From positions 29,747,131 through 29,811,130 of the forward strand of contig NC_092795.1 in the NCBI RefSeq assembly GCF_918797505.1: a stretch of DNA of 64,000 nt, written 5' to 3'. Below, in pieces: positions 26,901 to 32,749 of this stretch. The translations under genes and the position numbers were made by a program. Below the pieces are notes generated by a model, which worked only from the letters and a program-made list of their open reading frames with translations, searched no databases and was not told where the DNA came from. The stretch's first letter is position 1, and every line of letters begins with the position of its first letter. Source of the stretch: Bemisia tabaci (lineage: Eukaryota; Arthropoda; Insecta; Hemiptera; Aleyrodidae).

Positions 26901-27344
26901 ACTCAAAGTGGCTATTAAATCTTAATATGCTACCAACTCTTGCTATTTCTGAATGGACGCCCGGTATTTTCCAGCTGTGGTGATTCTTCTGGGTTGGCAA
27001 CACCGCTCTTTTCCTCCATTTAAGTGTGTGTAAAAAAAATCGATTCCAGGTAAGACAGCATGTCGTAGCTAAAGAATCGATATTTATAATGGTTTTAAAT
27101 TGAGGAGCAACGGCGTTGCCAACTTTTAAAAATCGCCATAGGTTTCAATAACCAGTTGGTCCTTCACAATGCCGAGTTAGTAGTAATGATTTCTCCGAAG
27201 GTCTATCTTTAGCCATCATGAAAATAATCTTAAGAAGATATATTTCACCGTGACAAGCCATAAGTTCATGATCTCTAGGATACTTCAGCGTAACCCAGCA
27301 AAGATTTTCTGCCATTTTTGAAGAAATTTATATTTTCTTATCGT

Positions 27345-27396
<52 letters not shown>

Positions 27397-30300
27397 CGGC
27401 GTAAGTCCGCAGTCACATACCTCGTTCGCGGTGTCTGAAAATCTCTGCCTCTATGTTATTTTTTTAAAGAATAATAAATCGACATCATTTCTTGAAGTTT
27501 TTGCAGAATTTTCTTCGCACAGAGAAAAAAAATCACGGCAGTTTCAAAGAATTGCCGTTGCGTAGTTTTCCCTTAAAAACATAAAGTATGACAGGAAGTC
27601 TGCGACGTCGCAAATCGAGTTATGTGATTGTCGACTTACACTGAGATATGATATCTCTCCAGGCCTTGCCCATAGATTCTTTCTGCATACAGTGACGACA
27701 GTTTTGGGGTTAACTGATACTTACTTGATCGTCTCCCATGTCTCCTTTCCGAAAGTTTTGAGCACCAACAGCTCCAAAGCATAGTTGACGAACCCATACT
27801 GAAACAGTGAAATTTGATCATCCTTTGAGTCAAACGTAACTTGAGCTTCCCACAAAAGTTTACGTTGCAAGAAATTAGTGGCAAAAGTGACGATCAAACG
27901 AATCTCGAAAAGGTCAAACGTCGGATGTTTTCTTCGTTGATGAAACATTTTATTTCCATAAGTGGAGTAAATCAATGGAAAATGAAACGTTCTGTATCAT
28001 CTATTACAAAGTTTTTTTGTGCGAAGCGGACGTTCTTTCCGGAGATTTTTTCGACTCTGGACTCAACATTGTGACATGCTATATTAGTAAGATACCGCTT
28101 TGCTTTATGAGTAGAATGGTAAATCCACAATTTTATGCGGCGAGAAGCGATTTTATTTTTCTCAATTTTTGTTTGTTAATATGCTTACGTTTTTCTTTGT
28201 TATGGTACACTTTATGCATTCATGGCACGCCTTTCTTTGACACATTTTATTCTTCCTCCTTGGACCTGTTGAACTTAATCACGTTTTTATGTTGAATTTC
28301 AGTTCACATTAAAAAATGTTGCTCAAAGCTACTTGGGTGCAAAGTACCCAATCACATTTAACATAAACCCATTACGTTACTTAATGATAGAATGTCATGT
28401 CAAAACGGATGATATCATCAACTCTAGGTTCGTAGTCTATCTTTCAGTGATTAATTGCGTTCTAACGTCAACGGGTTATGATTCTATCATATCGTAAATA
28501 ATAATTCAATTTTTTCCCCGTAAAAATCAAAAGATTTGTGCGGTGAACGCTCCTTGACGTCCGCAAGTTGGAACCAACTCCTTGTTTTTGTTGTGTCTTT
28601 TATAGGAGTTTCGTAGAAAATACACATGTTGGAACTTTTTTAAAAGACAAGAGCATAGTTTAGGAATCCTCTTCATCTCCCGTCAGCCTCTAAATATTTA
28701 AATTGACATTTTTTTGGTCAATTTTAGTAACTTTTGATGGATTTTTGGAGGCCCCCTTTTCAATATTAAGTCGAAAGGACGCCCGCGTTTGATAGCAGCA
28801 AAAAAAACAACATTTTTCATGATGCATTGCACTGCAATGATGTAAGCGTCCATCAAAAACACGAGGAAGAAGGGAAAAATAAGCAGTTAGAGATTCCATG
28901 CCTGGGAGCCAAAATGCGGAAGGCAGACTCAAAATCAAACCGAAGAATACGTCATTATTGCTTGAGCACTGAAGAGATGAAAGCGAATAAAAATGAAGTT
29001 ATGACTTTGCTTAAGCTCAGTTACCTTCAAAGTGTTAAAGTGACATTATAGCGAAAGCCCTCGCATGATGGTGATGAAATCACGGCTAAAATTGCCCTTC
29101 ATTTGCGAGAACTCTCCACCTCCCGCGAAGTGACTTCATTCAAAATTAATGTCGGGATGATACGGAGGGTTGACGCTCAGTAATTTAATATTCATTGAGA
29201 TTCAAACTACGGACGGATTTTTAAACATTCGCGGTGAGCTTGATACGCAATGAACGCGCAGAAATTTGATGTTTACGAGTTTTTAACGGGGGACGCGGGT
29301 TCCTCCGCGAACGAAGCGCTCTACGGCGCGTCGCACAGTAGTTGAGACGAAACTCAAAGTGGGCAGGTCAGTCTTTCGTGCCAAGGAATAACTAGAGTCC
29401 CTTTATACTGAGAGTCAAGACAATGTGAATCCATTTCTGATTGGTTCCCGTATCTTAGGCCCTCACAGTGTCACAAACGGGAATAAAGATTACATTTTCA
29501 CCGATTGCAAAGATTATAATCTGGAATGGACCAGGGTATTACGGGTTCGGCAAGGAAGAAACGGAATGAGAGAAGGGACGGAGAAAGGAATTTGAGAATG
29601 GGTCGATCAAAGATTACTAAAAACGTTTAATTTCTGTAATCTTCATTCCCGTTTGTGACTCCATAAGGGGGTGTTGTCTTGACTCTCAGTATAAAGGGAC
29701 TCTAGGAATAACCAGTGGCGTGGCATGCGTTGCGATAGATCTATTGATCTGCTACTCTAACGTATGGAGAAGGATCGATAAACAAAGGTGTTCGCAACGA
29801 ACACTTCAATAATCGATTATTTACCATAGCTTCATCAAACGGGGAAATATTGATAGTCGAGCGTTCACGCCTTACCACTGGACAAAACGTTGTATAAACA
29901 TCAGGACGTTGCCAATTTTCTTTTGACAAGACGCAAATTCTCTGGAGAGGTTGCCATCATTCTTCGCGAAACTTTTCAAAGAATTTTATTTGCGATTCAA
30001 TTGATTGCTCCTATATGAATCTAACGGTCCATCATTCGTAATTTTTCTCAAAACGAAAGAAATTTCCCCAAAAATGTTGGCAGTATTCAAATGCTCAATA
30101 CAGTGTTCTTCCTCGGCACGGCAGCATTTGTTGAATCTTATAATTATGCTGTAGTACACCTTTACCTGTCAAAAGTTAAAAAAATGGATGTCGTGCCGTT
30201 TTTCTAGAGTATTTTTTGACGCACAGCAATACATCTTGAGTATAGAAATAGTCATGAATGAGTTTGCTGATTACAAGAAATTTTGATCGCCAGATTGCAA

Positions 30301-31842
30301 CATTATAAACAGCTTTTGTCAATACTGATTTAAAACACCAAGCAGTAAATTCTTGGTTCTATCGTAATTTGCAATTGACACGCGACTTACATATTGAATT
30401 TTACTGCATTTTCCCTGCAGATTTGAAAAAAATCACTGATAAAAACAGCTGAGTCCTATACTTAAAAATCATTTTCAAGAGAATCACAGTAAACTTCATC
30501 GTCGCAATTTGTATGAGGATTTGATGTCGATCTTTCCAGAATGAAAGGTCCAGTCCATCAATATGTCATAAGACATTTGTAAAGGACGTGATTGATGATT
30601 TTGATTTCAAGTAGAGGAAGATGAAAATTTATTTACCGTAAAAACGGATCGTTAAAATTTCGCATTCTCAATTTTAGTCATTGATCTCCAGTTCAAACTT
30701 TCCTATAGACTTAAGGCCGCGTGTACTTTCAATTTTTTCGGAATCAAAATGTTGGTCCTAAAACTGCGCCTTTTAAAGGAAAAAATCTATACCTATCATG
30801 TCTCTGTGCTCCAACGAGCTCTTTTTCTCTATACTACCAGTATCACATGTATACTGAATTCTATCGCTTCTTCTCCTTTTTCTTCCACTAACGACTAGGG
30901 CATAGCCCAGTTTGCCAGGCCATCCAGTATCGAGCACAATAAACTATAGACATATGTATTAAAAAATCTAAAAATCACTAAAAATAAAGGACTCGTCAAA
31001 TCCATTAAAACATCATGAAATCTTGAATCATCCTCAGGAGAAGAGAGCCAGAGAAAAATTCTAACGCATGTCGAAAAAATCACCAGTTTTCTGTTTTTTA
31101 ATCAGGTTCTAGCACTCAACCCATGTGTAACTTATACGCTTTATATCTATACATTCCAACTCCATCCATAGCAAATATTCTGTATACCTGTGGCCTGCAC
31201 CATAGCCCTGTTTGTCAGGCCATCCAGTATCGATCACAATAAACTATAGAAATATTAAAAATCTAAAAATCACTAAAATAAAGGACTCGTCTAATCTATC
31301 ATAACAACATAAATCCTTCAATCATCCTCAGGAGGAGAGAGCCTGAGGAGAATTCTAACGCATGTCGGAAAAATCACCAGTTTTCTGTCTTTTAATTAGG
31401 TTCTACACTGGAAAAAACACTCATTGGATCGAGAGTCGAGACTCCTAAAAACATCGACAAGAAAATATACTCTTGATTCAATCAGATTCAAGCTTAAATC
31501 AAGAACCAAGCCTCTTAATTTGAGCGGATTTCCTTTTGATTCAAGCTTAAATCTGCTTGAATCAAAGAGTACTTTTTCTTGTCAATGTTTTCAAGAGTCT
31601 GGACTCTAATGTGTCTTTTTTTTCCAGCGTAGCACTCAACCCATGTGTAACTTATACGCTTCATATCTTAGTATATACATTCCAACTCCATTCATAGCAA
31701 ATATTCTGTATACCTACCATGTCTTTATGTTCCAATGAGCTCTTTTTTCCGTTATATTAGCACTTTACATATACTGAATTCTAACGCATGTCGGAAAAAT
31801 CGCCAGTACTCTGTCTTTTAATTATGTTCTAGGACTTACCAT
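3332..31842 (-). CDS. GUCY1B1: Soluble guanylate cyclase beta-1 subunit (13 coding exons visible, 3' end missing)
   Basis: This is the haem-bearing beta subunit of the cytosolic nitric oxide receptor. It pairs with an alpha subunit and converts GTP to cGMP. Joined exons give 562 codons in one open frame. The order is an H-NOX domain starting [11 protein letters not shown] (residues 2 to about 180), a PAS-like H-NOXA domain (about 205-345, with [17 protein letters not shown]), a signalling coiled coil (about 350-400) and a class III cyclase domain (from about residue 400). Counting from the inferred ATG, the proximal haem ligand is His105 (LDALHDH) and the YxSxR motif is Tyr135/Ser137/Arg139, the same numbers as vertebrate beta-1. 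Cyclase motifs include [21 protein letters not shown] (Glu466) and [16 protein letters not shown] (Cys534, Asn541), offset by 7 from the human numbering I know. About 50 residues are missing at the C-terminus, probably off the left edge. The span contains three plus-strand genes. Confidence 0.93.
3490..5285. other. Cyclase intron 12, containing a CACTG-type MITE
   Basis: AT-rich intron. The only recognised object is the palindromic element at 4785-5016. The sequence at 4310-4400 and 4625-4735 shows short mutual similarities (tttttaagcttcccgc against ttttgaggcggggagc; acaggtgaac with CGTAAAAG or cgaaatgttc), which suggests a degenerate inverted repeat at about 4235-4745. Confidence 0.4.
4785..5016. 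mobile_element. CACTG-ended palindromic MITE, copy 1
   Basis: An almost perfect hairpin of about 230 bp. Its ends are CACTSGAAAA..TTTTCCAGTG, followed inward by inverted GATCTAGAGTCCAGACTC and TACTCTTGATTCAATCAGA. Four other copies occur in the window (23624, 31406, 45389, 54458). Because the palindrome lacks stops in one frame on each strand, it creates a false protein-like ORF of about 90 codons. CACTG ends and a short target duplication suggest a CACTA-like non-autonomous element. Confidence 0.85.
5286..5423 (-). CDS. GUCY1B1: Cyclase exon 12
   Basis: It encodes [18 protein letters not shown] and ends INGEPV, an in-phase exon of 138 nt (46 codons). Acceptor TTGCAG is at 5424 and donor GTACGT at 5280-5285. 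The glutamate of VETVGDKY contacts the guanine base in guanylyl cyclases. Confidence 0.93.
5881..5929. repeat. Poly(A) run of about 49 bp
   Basis: An uninterrupted A homopolymer on the plus strand inside intron 11. It may be the tail of an old retroposon or an AT-rich simple repeat. No retroposed gene body is visible on its left. Confidence 0.8.
6055..6420. repeat. Dispersed repeat family R1, copy 1
   Basis: It shares long blocks with 43440-43745 and weaker ones with 39505-39765: TGAGCTGAACACGAGAATAC, TTGAACAATTATTGGAG, GGTGGCGCATTTTCTCACTT and a GCAATAAAAAATTTGCRTGC end. No coding capacity is seen. It is probably a non-autonomous transposon, but I did not resolve its ends. Confidence 0.6.
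6503..6755. mobile_element. MITE with CTGCCGTGCTAAGG termini
   Basis: Terminal inverted repeats of about 30 bp (CTGCCGTGCTAAGGAAGAAC / mirrored at the right end) flank a 253-bp palindromic element. TAAT stands directly on both sides, a candidate 4-bp target duplication. A second copy lies at 38312-38572, and related ends are near 30080-30125, 60090-60125 and 61297-61800. Confidence 0.8.
6837..7074 (-). CDS. GUCY1B1: Cyclase exon 11: start of the catalytic domain
   Basis: It encodes [40 protein letters not shown] and the stretch ending KKNPNVYK. Acceptor TTGGCAG is at 7075 and donor GTAAAC at 6831-6836. The exon is 238 nt and completes the split codon from exon 10. Confidence 0.93.
7190..7440. 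repeat. Degenerate copy of dispersed repeat family R2
   Basis: It shares blocks with 27392-27650 and 39826-40065: cacgtatctcgtttgcgatg, TTTCAAAATCTCC, a GCAGAGAAAAAATACCACGG core and AGGATGTCAGGACA near its right end. Non-coding. Confidence 0.5.
7533..7800 (+). repeat. Tandem repeat of a SINE-like unit (three copies of about 73 bp)
   Basis: Three successive units each contain GCAATGCSTGAAGTATTC and CTTGTAGGCGCTA (about 7565, 7640 and 7715). The same unit appears twice, in the opposite orientation, at 34860-35030, where it is joined to a tRNA-like segment. Short overlapping ORFs here are artefacts of the repeat. Confidence 0.75.
8268..8438 (-). CDS. GUCY1B1: Cyclase exon 10: signalling helix / coiled coil
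   Basis: It encodes [20 protein letters not shown], then a heptad-like stretch ([20 protein letters not shown]) that couples the sensor domains to the cyclase. It has acceptor TTTTTCAG at 8439 and donor GTGAGT at 8262-8267, and is 171 nt. Confidence 0.93.
8608..8770. mobile_element. hAT-type palindromic MITE with exact 8-bp target duplication
   Basis: ATTTCTAG stands at 8600-8607 and again at 8771-8778. Between them lies a 163-bp palindrome with ends CATTGGCGGATCC..GATCCGCTTCTG and inner arms TTGGCAACACCGGGTTT and CCATTTAAACCTATG. An 8-bp duplication is typical of hAT elements. A decayed relative lies at 26990-27125. Confidence 0.85.
9478..9560 (-). CDS. GUCY1B1: Cyclase exon 9: end of H-NOXA domain
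   Basis: It encodes [20 protein letters not shown] and ends NLDDLTR across the junction. The exon is 83 nt, acceptor TTTCAG at 9561, donor GTGAGT at 9472-9477. It lies only about 0.4 kb from the ATG of the antisense receptor gene. Confidence 0.93.
9976..12192 (+). CDS. Divergent ionotropic receptor (IR), gene 1, 738 aa, intronless
   Basis: This is a ligand-gated cation channel of the variant iGluR family, usually in the dendritic membrane of chemosensory neurons. The extracellular part ends in [13 protein letters not shown], followed by TM1 ([20 protein letters not shown], about residues 413-432). A pore-loop region ([15 protein letters not shown]) follows, then TM2 ([20 protein letters not shown], 482-506, equivalent to iGluR M3), the second ligand-binding lobe with paired cysteines, and TM3 (712-734). 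The frame is open from an ATG at 9919. I prefer 9976 because it gives a signal peptide ([20 protein letters not shown]), and because TCAATGAGA there matches the start of the neighbouring paralogue. The stop is embedded in GAATAAATAAA, probably the poly(A) signal. Ligand unknown. It sits antisense in a cyclase intron. Confidence 0.9.
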   Translation: MRVFNIVLITFYLSCGARVDGLALRNQSTDESLLIQVCEYTLNHANLRLSYIINLGHDSCCTQLVQYLHKNAITTIIASLEDTSLYATNELSKNMVFIVNDCSDIVNFILGSMVSFWDSDKNFTNHLYEYPPSRNNVTSRGGFYQRSAFPNFCILNDAKTGASVRDFSRPCDVTIKMTLQDIADGSILKGKLLDFTGEAYNQVWNPDNYLIFVVSPRVEDDESKMRRQPPTCNLFFIFRLIWRIFKGRKTMICFPVECYWYDSFFNKTHVFTGSQGEEFFEFEWPSMNRKNFHYYTDIYNYNDDQQQVQLRSGYLQWEAPVHTAIKVLGQKRTGTIQQTPVTPGDLAMTEQKFAIKYDMVILLIDASSRLRSTNYENYDHLAVTDTGSLCFHIPRSGFKPQYLTVFKCFSQKVWVCFLATIATFLLMHHFHKSFQSQHLAHLYSEYELVQYESLSTALTIYRYFLCVAQPRLLLGKLRSGKILFGTFVFAALILTTLLQSGMVTFLNTRIRYADINTLEHLAASDMLVQSPNLRLDEDFCGREEQLHWLQKRLVGSFHYSYNVYMSEIQYVVNSSFSNVSDCEICDRLEQFEEFTVAGLSAMKNLEASMTSDAFMGITSAQLSRRNWGFMEFRRIFEYHTTRECLASYPLMYFMPRHMFARDDLNDVLSRSFEVGLVDKEYEEIRYFTLMLQIEVKEEVVMRRPFSMRDLRIAFICLGAGYLVSFIVFLVELALRLNY
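12656..12746 (+). repeat. Interstitial telomere-like TTAGG array, degenerate
   Basis: About 90 bp of TTAGG units with variants TCATG, TAAGG and TTTGG. TTAGG is the ancestral arthropod telomere repeat. It lies between the two IR genes, so it is either an old double-strand-break repair scar or a TTAGG-rich microsatellite. Confidence 0.8.
13099..15293 (+). pseudogene. Divergent ionotropic receptor (IR), gene 2, with one frameshift
   Basis: A tandem paralogue of gene 1, colinear over its whole length, with many identical blocks ([40 protein letters not shown]). The signal peptide is [16 protein letters not shown]1 is at about residues 405-424, the M3-equivalent at 474-498, and the C-terminal TM is [20 protein letters not shown]. 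The first frame stops at 14763 and the rest continues in the other frame to 15293. Alignment to gene 1 places the break in the TTTT run near 14752, where one missing T would explain it exactly. No other disablement is seen and codon use is preserved on both sides. So this may be a recent pseudogene, a polymorphism or a homopolymer sequencing error in a functional gene. Confidence 0.85.
15639..16451. mobile_element. Foldback element of about 0.8 kb
   Basis: The arms are inverted copies of about 350 bp each: GTCCAGGCAAATAAGG at the left end and GGCTTATTTGCCTGGAC at the right. They share CCCGGGTAGCAATGTTTACA, ggccttttttccggat and TGATTTTGCCT. The unpaired centre (about 15960-16100) is short. No ORF of substance. 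It is in the cyclase intron, downstream of IR gene 2. Confidence 0.8.
16452..18123. other. Intronic sequence without a recognised gene
   Basis: AT-rich intron of the cyclase. At 17815-17960 there is weak similarity to 36898-37030 and 37180-37300 (shared AAATTGAAGGC and RKLLFxLQF-like translation on the minus strand), suggesting three remnants of one unidentified repeat. ACACTAGTAAGTAGAGAGTTAAAA near 17492 is partly mirrored at 17597 (ctctctacttactaatg). Confidence 0.35.
18124..18261 (-). CDS. GUCY1B1: Cyclase exon 8: H-NOXA (PAS-like) domain
   Basis: It encodes [20 protein letters not shown] and ends EFSYVRLK (46 codons, phase 0). Acceptor TTGCAG is at 18262 and donor GTAAGT at 18118-18123. 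It is separated from exon 9 by the 8.6-kb intron that holds both IR genes. Confidence 0.92.
18858..21572. mobile_element. 2.7-kb element with about 450-bp terminal inverted repeats
   Basis: Left arm about 18858-19312, right arm about 21131-21572. They are near-identical inverted copies running from TAGTGGGGCCGATAAG / CTTATCGGCCCCACTA inward through a G/C-rich block (CCCCCTGGGGGGGCAGGGGG) and a CpG-rich block (GCGCGCGGCGGCGCGG), ending at TTTTTAAAACTGCG. ATG stands directly outside both ends (TA just inside it also repeats). The interior (19313-21130) is AT-rich with a poly-G run and no transposase ORF. This is a non-autonomous DNA transposon with unusually long inverted repeats, lying inside cyclase intron 7. 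Confidence 0.85.
19757..19790. repeat. Poly-G tract
   Basis: A nearly pure G run of about 30 nt inside the long-inverted-repeat element. The minus-strand short ORF across it (proline run) is an artefact. Confidence 0.8.
21807..21961 (-). CDS. GUCY1B1: Cyclase exon 7: start of H-NOXA domain
   Basis: It encodes [20 protein letters not shown] and continues to VTDVLDP. Acceptor TTTGTTTCAG lies at 21962 and donor GTAAGA at 21801-21806. Its first two bases complete a glutamate codon with exon 6. Confidence 0.92.
22317..22551. mobile_element. Palindromic MITE with TACACGGAAAAAATTAA termini
   Basis: A hairpin of 235 bp. The ends are inverted copies (TACACGGAAAAAATTAAATT against AATTTAATTTTTTCCGTGTA), and the inner arms share GTAGATTT, AGAATGCTACTT and ACCAC. 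It is in a cyclase intron. Confidence 0.75.
22920..23073 (-). CDS. GUCY1B1: Cyclase exon 6: end of H-NOX and linker
   Basis: It encodes [20 protein letters not shown], then [11 protein letters not shown] and a less conserved linker ending VETLSL. Acceptor TTTCCTAG is at 23074 and donor GTAAGC at 22914-22919 (154 nt). The open frame runs 18 codons past the donor, but those residues do not fit the family. Confidence 0.92.
23624..23852. mobile_element. CACTG-ended palindromic MITE, copy 2
   Basis: Same family as 4785-5016: CACTGGGAAAA..TTTTTTCCAGTG ends, GAATCTAGAGTC arms and inner TACTCTTGATTCAATCAG. It is intronic in the cyclase. The plus-strand ORF reading through it is not a gene. Confidence 0.85.
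23982..24137 (-). CDS. GUCY1B1: Cyclase exon 5: haem-binding core of H-NOX
   Basis: It encodes [20 protein letters not shown], then [20 protein letters not shown] and ends HIVIGIVK (52 codons). It contains the proximal haem ligand (first His of LHDH, residue 105), the haem-distorting Pro of APSF (118) and the Y-S-R propionate-binding motif (135/137/139). Acceptor TTTATTTAG at 24138; donor GTTGGT, a weaker but valid GT site. Confidence 0.94.
24310..24715 (+). pseudogene. 3' fragment of an RTE-like retrotransposon
   Basis: The stretch at 24311-24396 reads [20 protein letters not shown]. After an interruption of about 130 bp, 24533-24698 reads [15 protein letters not shown] and then [16 protein letters not shown], followed by AAGCGACC. 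These are the C-terminal zinc-knuckle-free tail motifs of the complete element at 55863-59034. It is intronic in the cyclase, on the opposite strand to it. Confidence 0.8.
25462..25580 (-). CDS. GUCY1B1: Cyclase exon 4: H-NOX domain
   Basis: It encodes [20 protein letters not shown] and ends [11 protein letters not shown]. Acceptor GTTTCAG at 25581, donor GTAGGT at 25456-25461, 119 nt. The motif [16 protein letters not shown] is diagnostic of the NO-sensing H-NOX domain. Confidence 0.92.
26426..26526 (-). CDS. GUCY1B1: Cyclase exon 3: H-NOX domain
   Basis: It encodes [20 protein letters not shown] and ends LIGAAVEIL. Acceptor TTTTTTAG at 26527 and donor GTAAGA at 26420-26425, 101 nt. Both neighbouring junctions restore split codons (AA+G, C+AC). 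Confidence 0.92.
26990..27125. mobile_element. Decayed relative of the 8608 MITE
   Basis: An imperfect palindrome with GTTGGCAACACCGCTC..GGCGTTGCCAAC, inner CCTCCATTTAA, and the same AATCGATT pair at its centre as 8608-8770. The ends are too diverged to call a target duplication. Confidence 0.6.
27352..27650. repeat. Poly(A) run followed by repeat family R2
   Basis: About 38 A residues (27354-27391) are followed by GACGGCGTAAGTCCGCAGTC, TTTTTGCAGAATTTTCTTCG, AAAGTATGACAGGAAGTCTG and GCAAATCGAGTTATGTGATT. The same modules occur at 39826-40065, and the last one again at 41828. Non-coding. Confidence 0.65.
27725..27798 (-). CDS. GUCY1B1: Cyclase exon 2: N-terminus of H-NOX
   Basis: It encodes [20 protein letters not shown] then WETI. 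The family protein begins MYGFVN, but no in-frame ATG precedes TAT here. Instead a good acceptor (CACTGTTTCAG) abuts it, so the methionine must come from an upstream exon. Donor GTAAGT is at 27719-27724. Confidence 0.93.
29393..29704. mobile_element. hAT-type MITE (TAGAGTCCCTTTATA family), copy A
   Basis: Terminal inverted repeats TAGAGTCCCTTTATACTGAG..CTCAGTATAAAGGGACTCTA are flanked by an exact 8-bp duplication, GGAATAAC, at 29385-29392 and 29705-29712. Sub-terminal inverted CACAAACGGGAAT and AGATTAC complete the palindrome. TAGAG fits the hAT terminal consensus. Other copies are at 46991 and 54203. Confidence 0.9.
29713..29880. mobile_element. CAGTGGCG-type MITE, diverged copy, abutting copy A
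   Basis: The ends CCAGTGGCGTGGC..CACGCCTTACCACTGG and central GTTCGCAACGAAC / AATCGATT match the clean element at 35481-35640. It starts directly at the target duplication of the preceding MITE, so the two insertions are adjacent. Confidence 0.65.
30785..31405. repeat. Tandem duplication of about 300 bp upstream of cyclase exon 2
   Basis: Segment 30901-31105 (GCCAGGCCATCCAGTATCGA, CACAATAAACTATAGA, AAAATCACTAAAA, CTCAGGAGAAGAGAGCC) is repeated at 31195-31402. Other pieces recur further right: TACCTATCATGTCTCTGTGC at 30791 and 32477, and CATTCCAACTCCATYCATAGCAAATATTC at 31154 and 31677. It belongs to cyclase intron 1. No exon seen. Confidence 0.7.
31406..31629. mobile_element. CACTG-ended palindromic MITE, copy 3
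   Basis: CACTGGAAAAAA..TTTTTTCCAGCG ends with TA on both outer sides and the family's arms (GAGTCGAGACTC, TACTCTTGATTCAATCAG). It interrupts one member of the local tandem duplication: the text on its right (GTAGCACTCAACCCATG) matches that at 31109-31126, so it inserted after the duplication. Confidence 0.85.
31840..31842 (-). CDS. GUCY1B1: Cyclase exon 1 coding part: ATG only
   Basis: The sequence on the minus strand is CGCGTCAAAATG followed directly by GTAAGT (31834-31839). CAAAATG is a good insect start context. Adding only these 3 nt to exons 2-4 places the haem ligand at residue 105 exactly, as in other beta-1 subunits, which strongly supports the choice. The exon continues upstream (rightwards) as 5' UTR. 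A 7-codon upstream ORF (31899 to 31876) would lie in that UTR if the transcript starts further right. Confidence 0.75.
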
Positions 31843-32345
31843 TTTGACGCGTGTGTCCTGGATCCGATGGTCGATCTAAGAGGGATTCGGGCGCACCATC
31901 GCAGGCGGGAGAACGAGAACGAATTCGTAGCACTGGCGACGAGGGTGGAAGCGGTACGTGGTGGTGAGATAGCCCCGTCCGCAAGACTGGCGCAAAAGGG
32001 CGCCTTGGCATCGATCAAGGGCGCCCGCCGTAGTCCGCGGATCCGTCCAGAGATGGCGACGCCGGCAACGATTCCGACTCCACCTCATGAAAGCTCGCTT
32101 TATTCAATTTACCGAGTTCCCGGTGACACTCCGTTATATCACACACGCACGTGACCTTTTTCGCGGAGCCAGCCGTCAGGTTCCCCCGCGCCGGCCCCGG
32201 GAAAATTGAGCGGTTCCGGTGATGAATGAGCTGCGAATTCTTTGTCTCTCCCCGCGAAAATTTCGACGATTGTGACCGACCGCCGGAAATGAGTCGTATA
32301 GTGCCTTCGTTTCGATACCAGTAGAACATTCTAAAGATAAGAGGA
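31843..32345 (-). promoter_or_regulatory. CpG-rich 5' UTR / promoter candidate of the cyclase
   Basis: A sharp rise in GC and CpG density (GCGCCCGCCGTAGTCCGCGG, CCCGCGCCGGCCCCGGG) compared with the flanking AT-rich intron and intergenic DNA, ending just upstream of the inferred start codon. Short ORFs on both strands are by-products of the GC content. No TATA box was identified. The call is inferred from position and composition. Confidence 0.5.
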
Positions 32346-32690
32346 ACAGTCCTACTGATGCTTGTTGGCCAAAATTGATTGTGAGCAGCATCATTTTCAA
32401 AAGGATACCATGTGGAACCATACGTTTTATATCTTAGTATATACTCTCCAACTCCATTCTCAGCAGAAATTTTCTATACCTATCATGTCTCTGTGCTCCA
32501 ATGAGCTCTTTTTCTCTATCATACGAGTATTGCATGTTTACTGGATTCTACCGCTTCTTCTCGAAAATTGAGCGGTTCCGGTGATGAATGAGCTGCGAAT
32601 TCTTTGTCTCTCTCCGCGGAAATTTCGATGATTATTGTGGCCGACCACCGGAAATGAGTCTTATAGTGCCTTCGTTTTAGTCCGGTCGAC
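32195..32690. repeat. Direct duplication within the cyclase upstream region
   Basis: Segment 32203-32318 (GAAAATTGAGCGGTTCCGGT, GATGAATGAGCTGCGAATTC, GGAAATGAGTC.TATAGTGCC) recurs at 32567-32674 with few differences, about 360 bp apart. The second copy continues into TTAGTCCGGTCGACTCG, a string that recurs at 46055-46069 (TTGTCCGGTCGACTCG). Confidence 0.8.
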
Positions 32691-32749
32691 TCGGGTCTCC
32701 AGGGTTGTGCCCGTGGGGTTTTCTGAAAAAAAAAAACAGAAACTCCCAA

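Noticed and set aside
28000..28300. Overlapping plus-strand ORFs of 77 and 106 codons
   Set aside because: They lie within cyclase intron 1, are cysteine/phenylalanine-rich as expected of AT-rich non-coding DNA, and show no motif.
31867..32154. 95-codon plus-strand ORF in the CpG-rich block
   Set aside because: Composition is explained by GC content. The block is better explained as the cyclase 5' region on the other strand.
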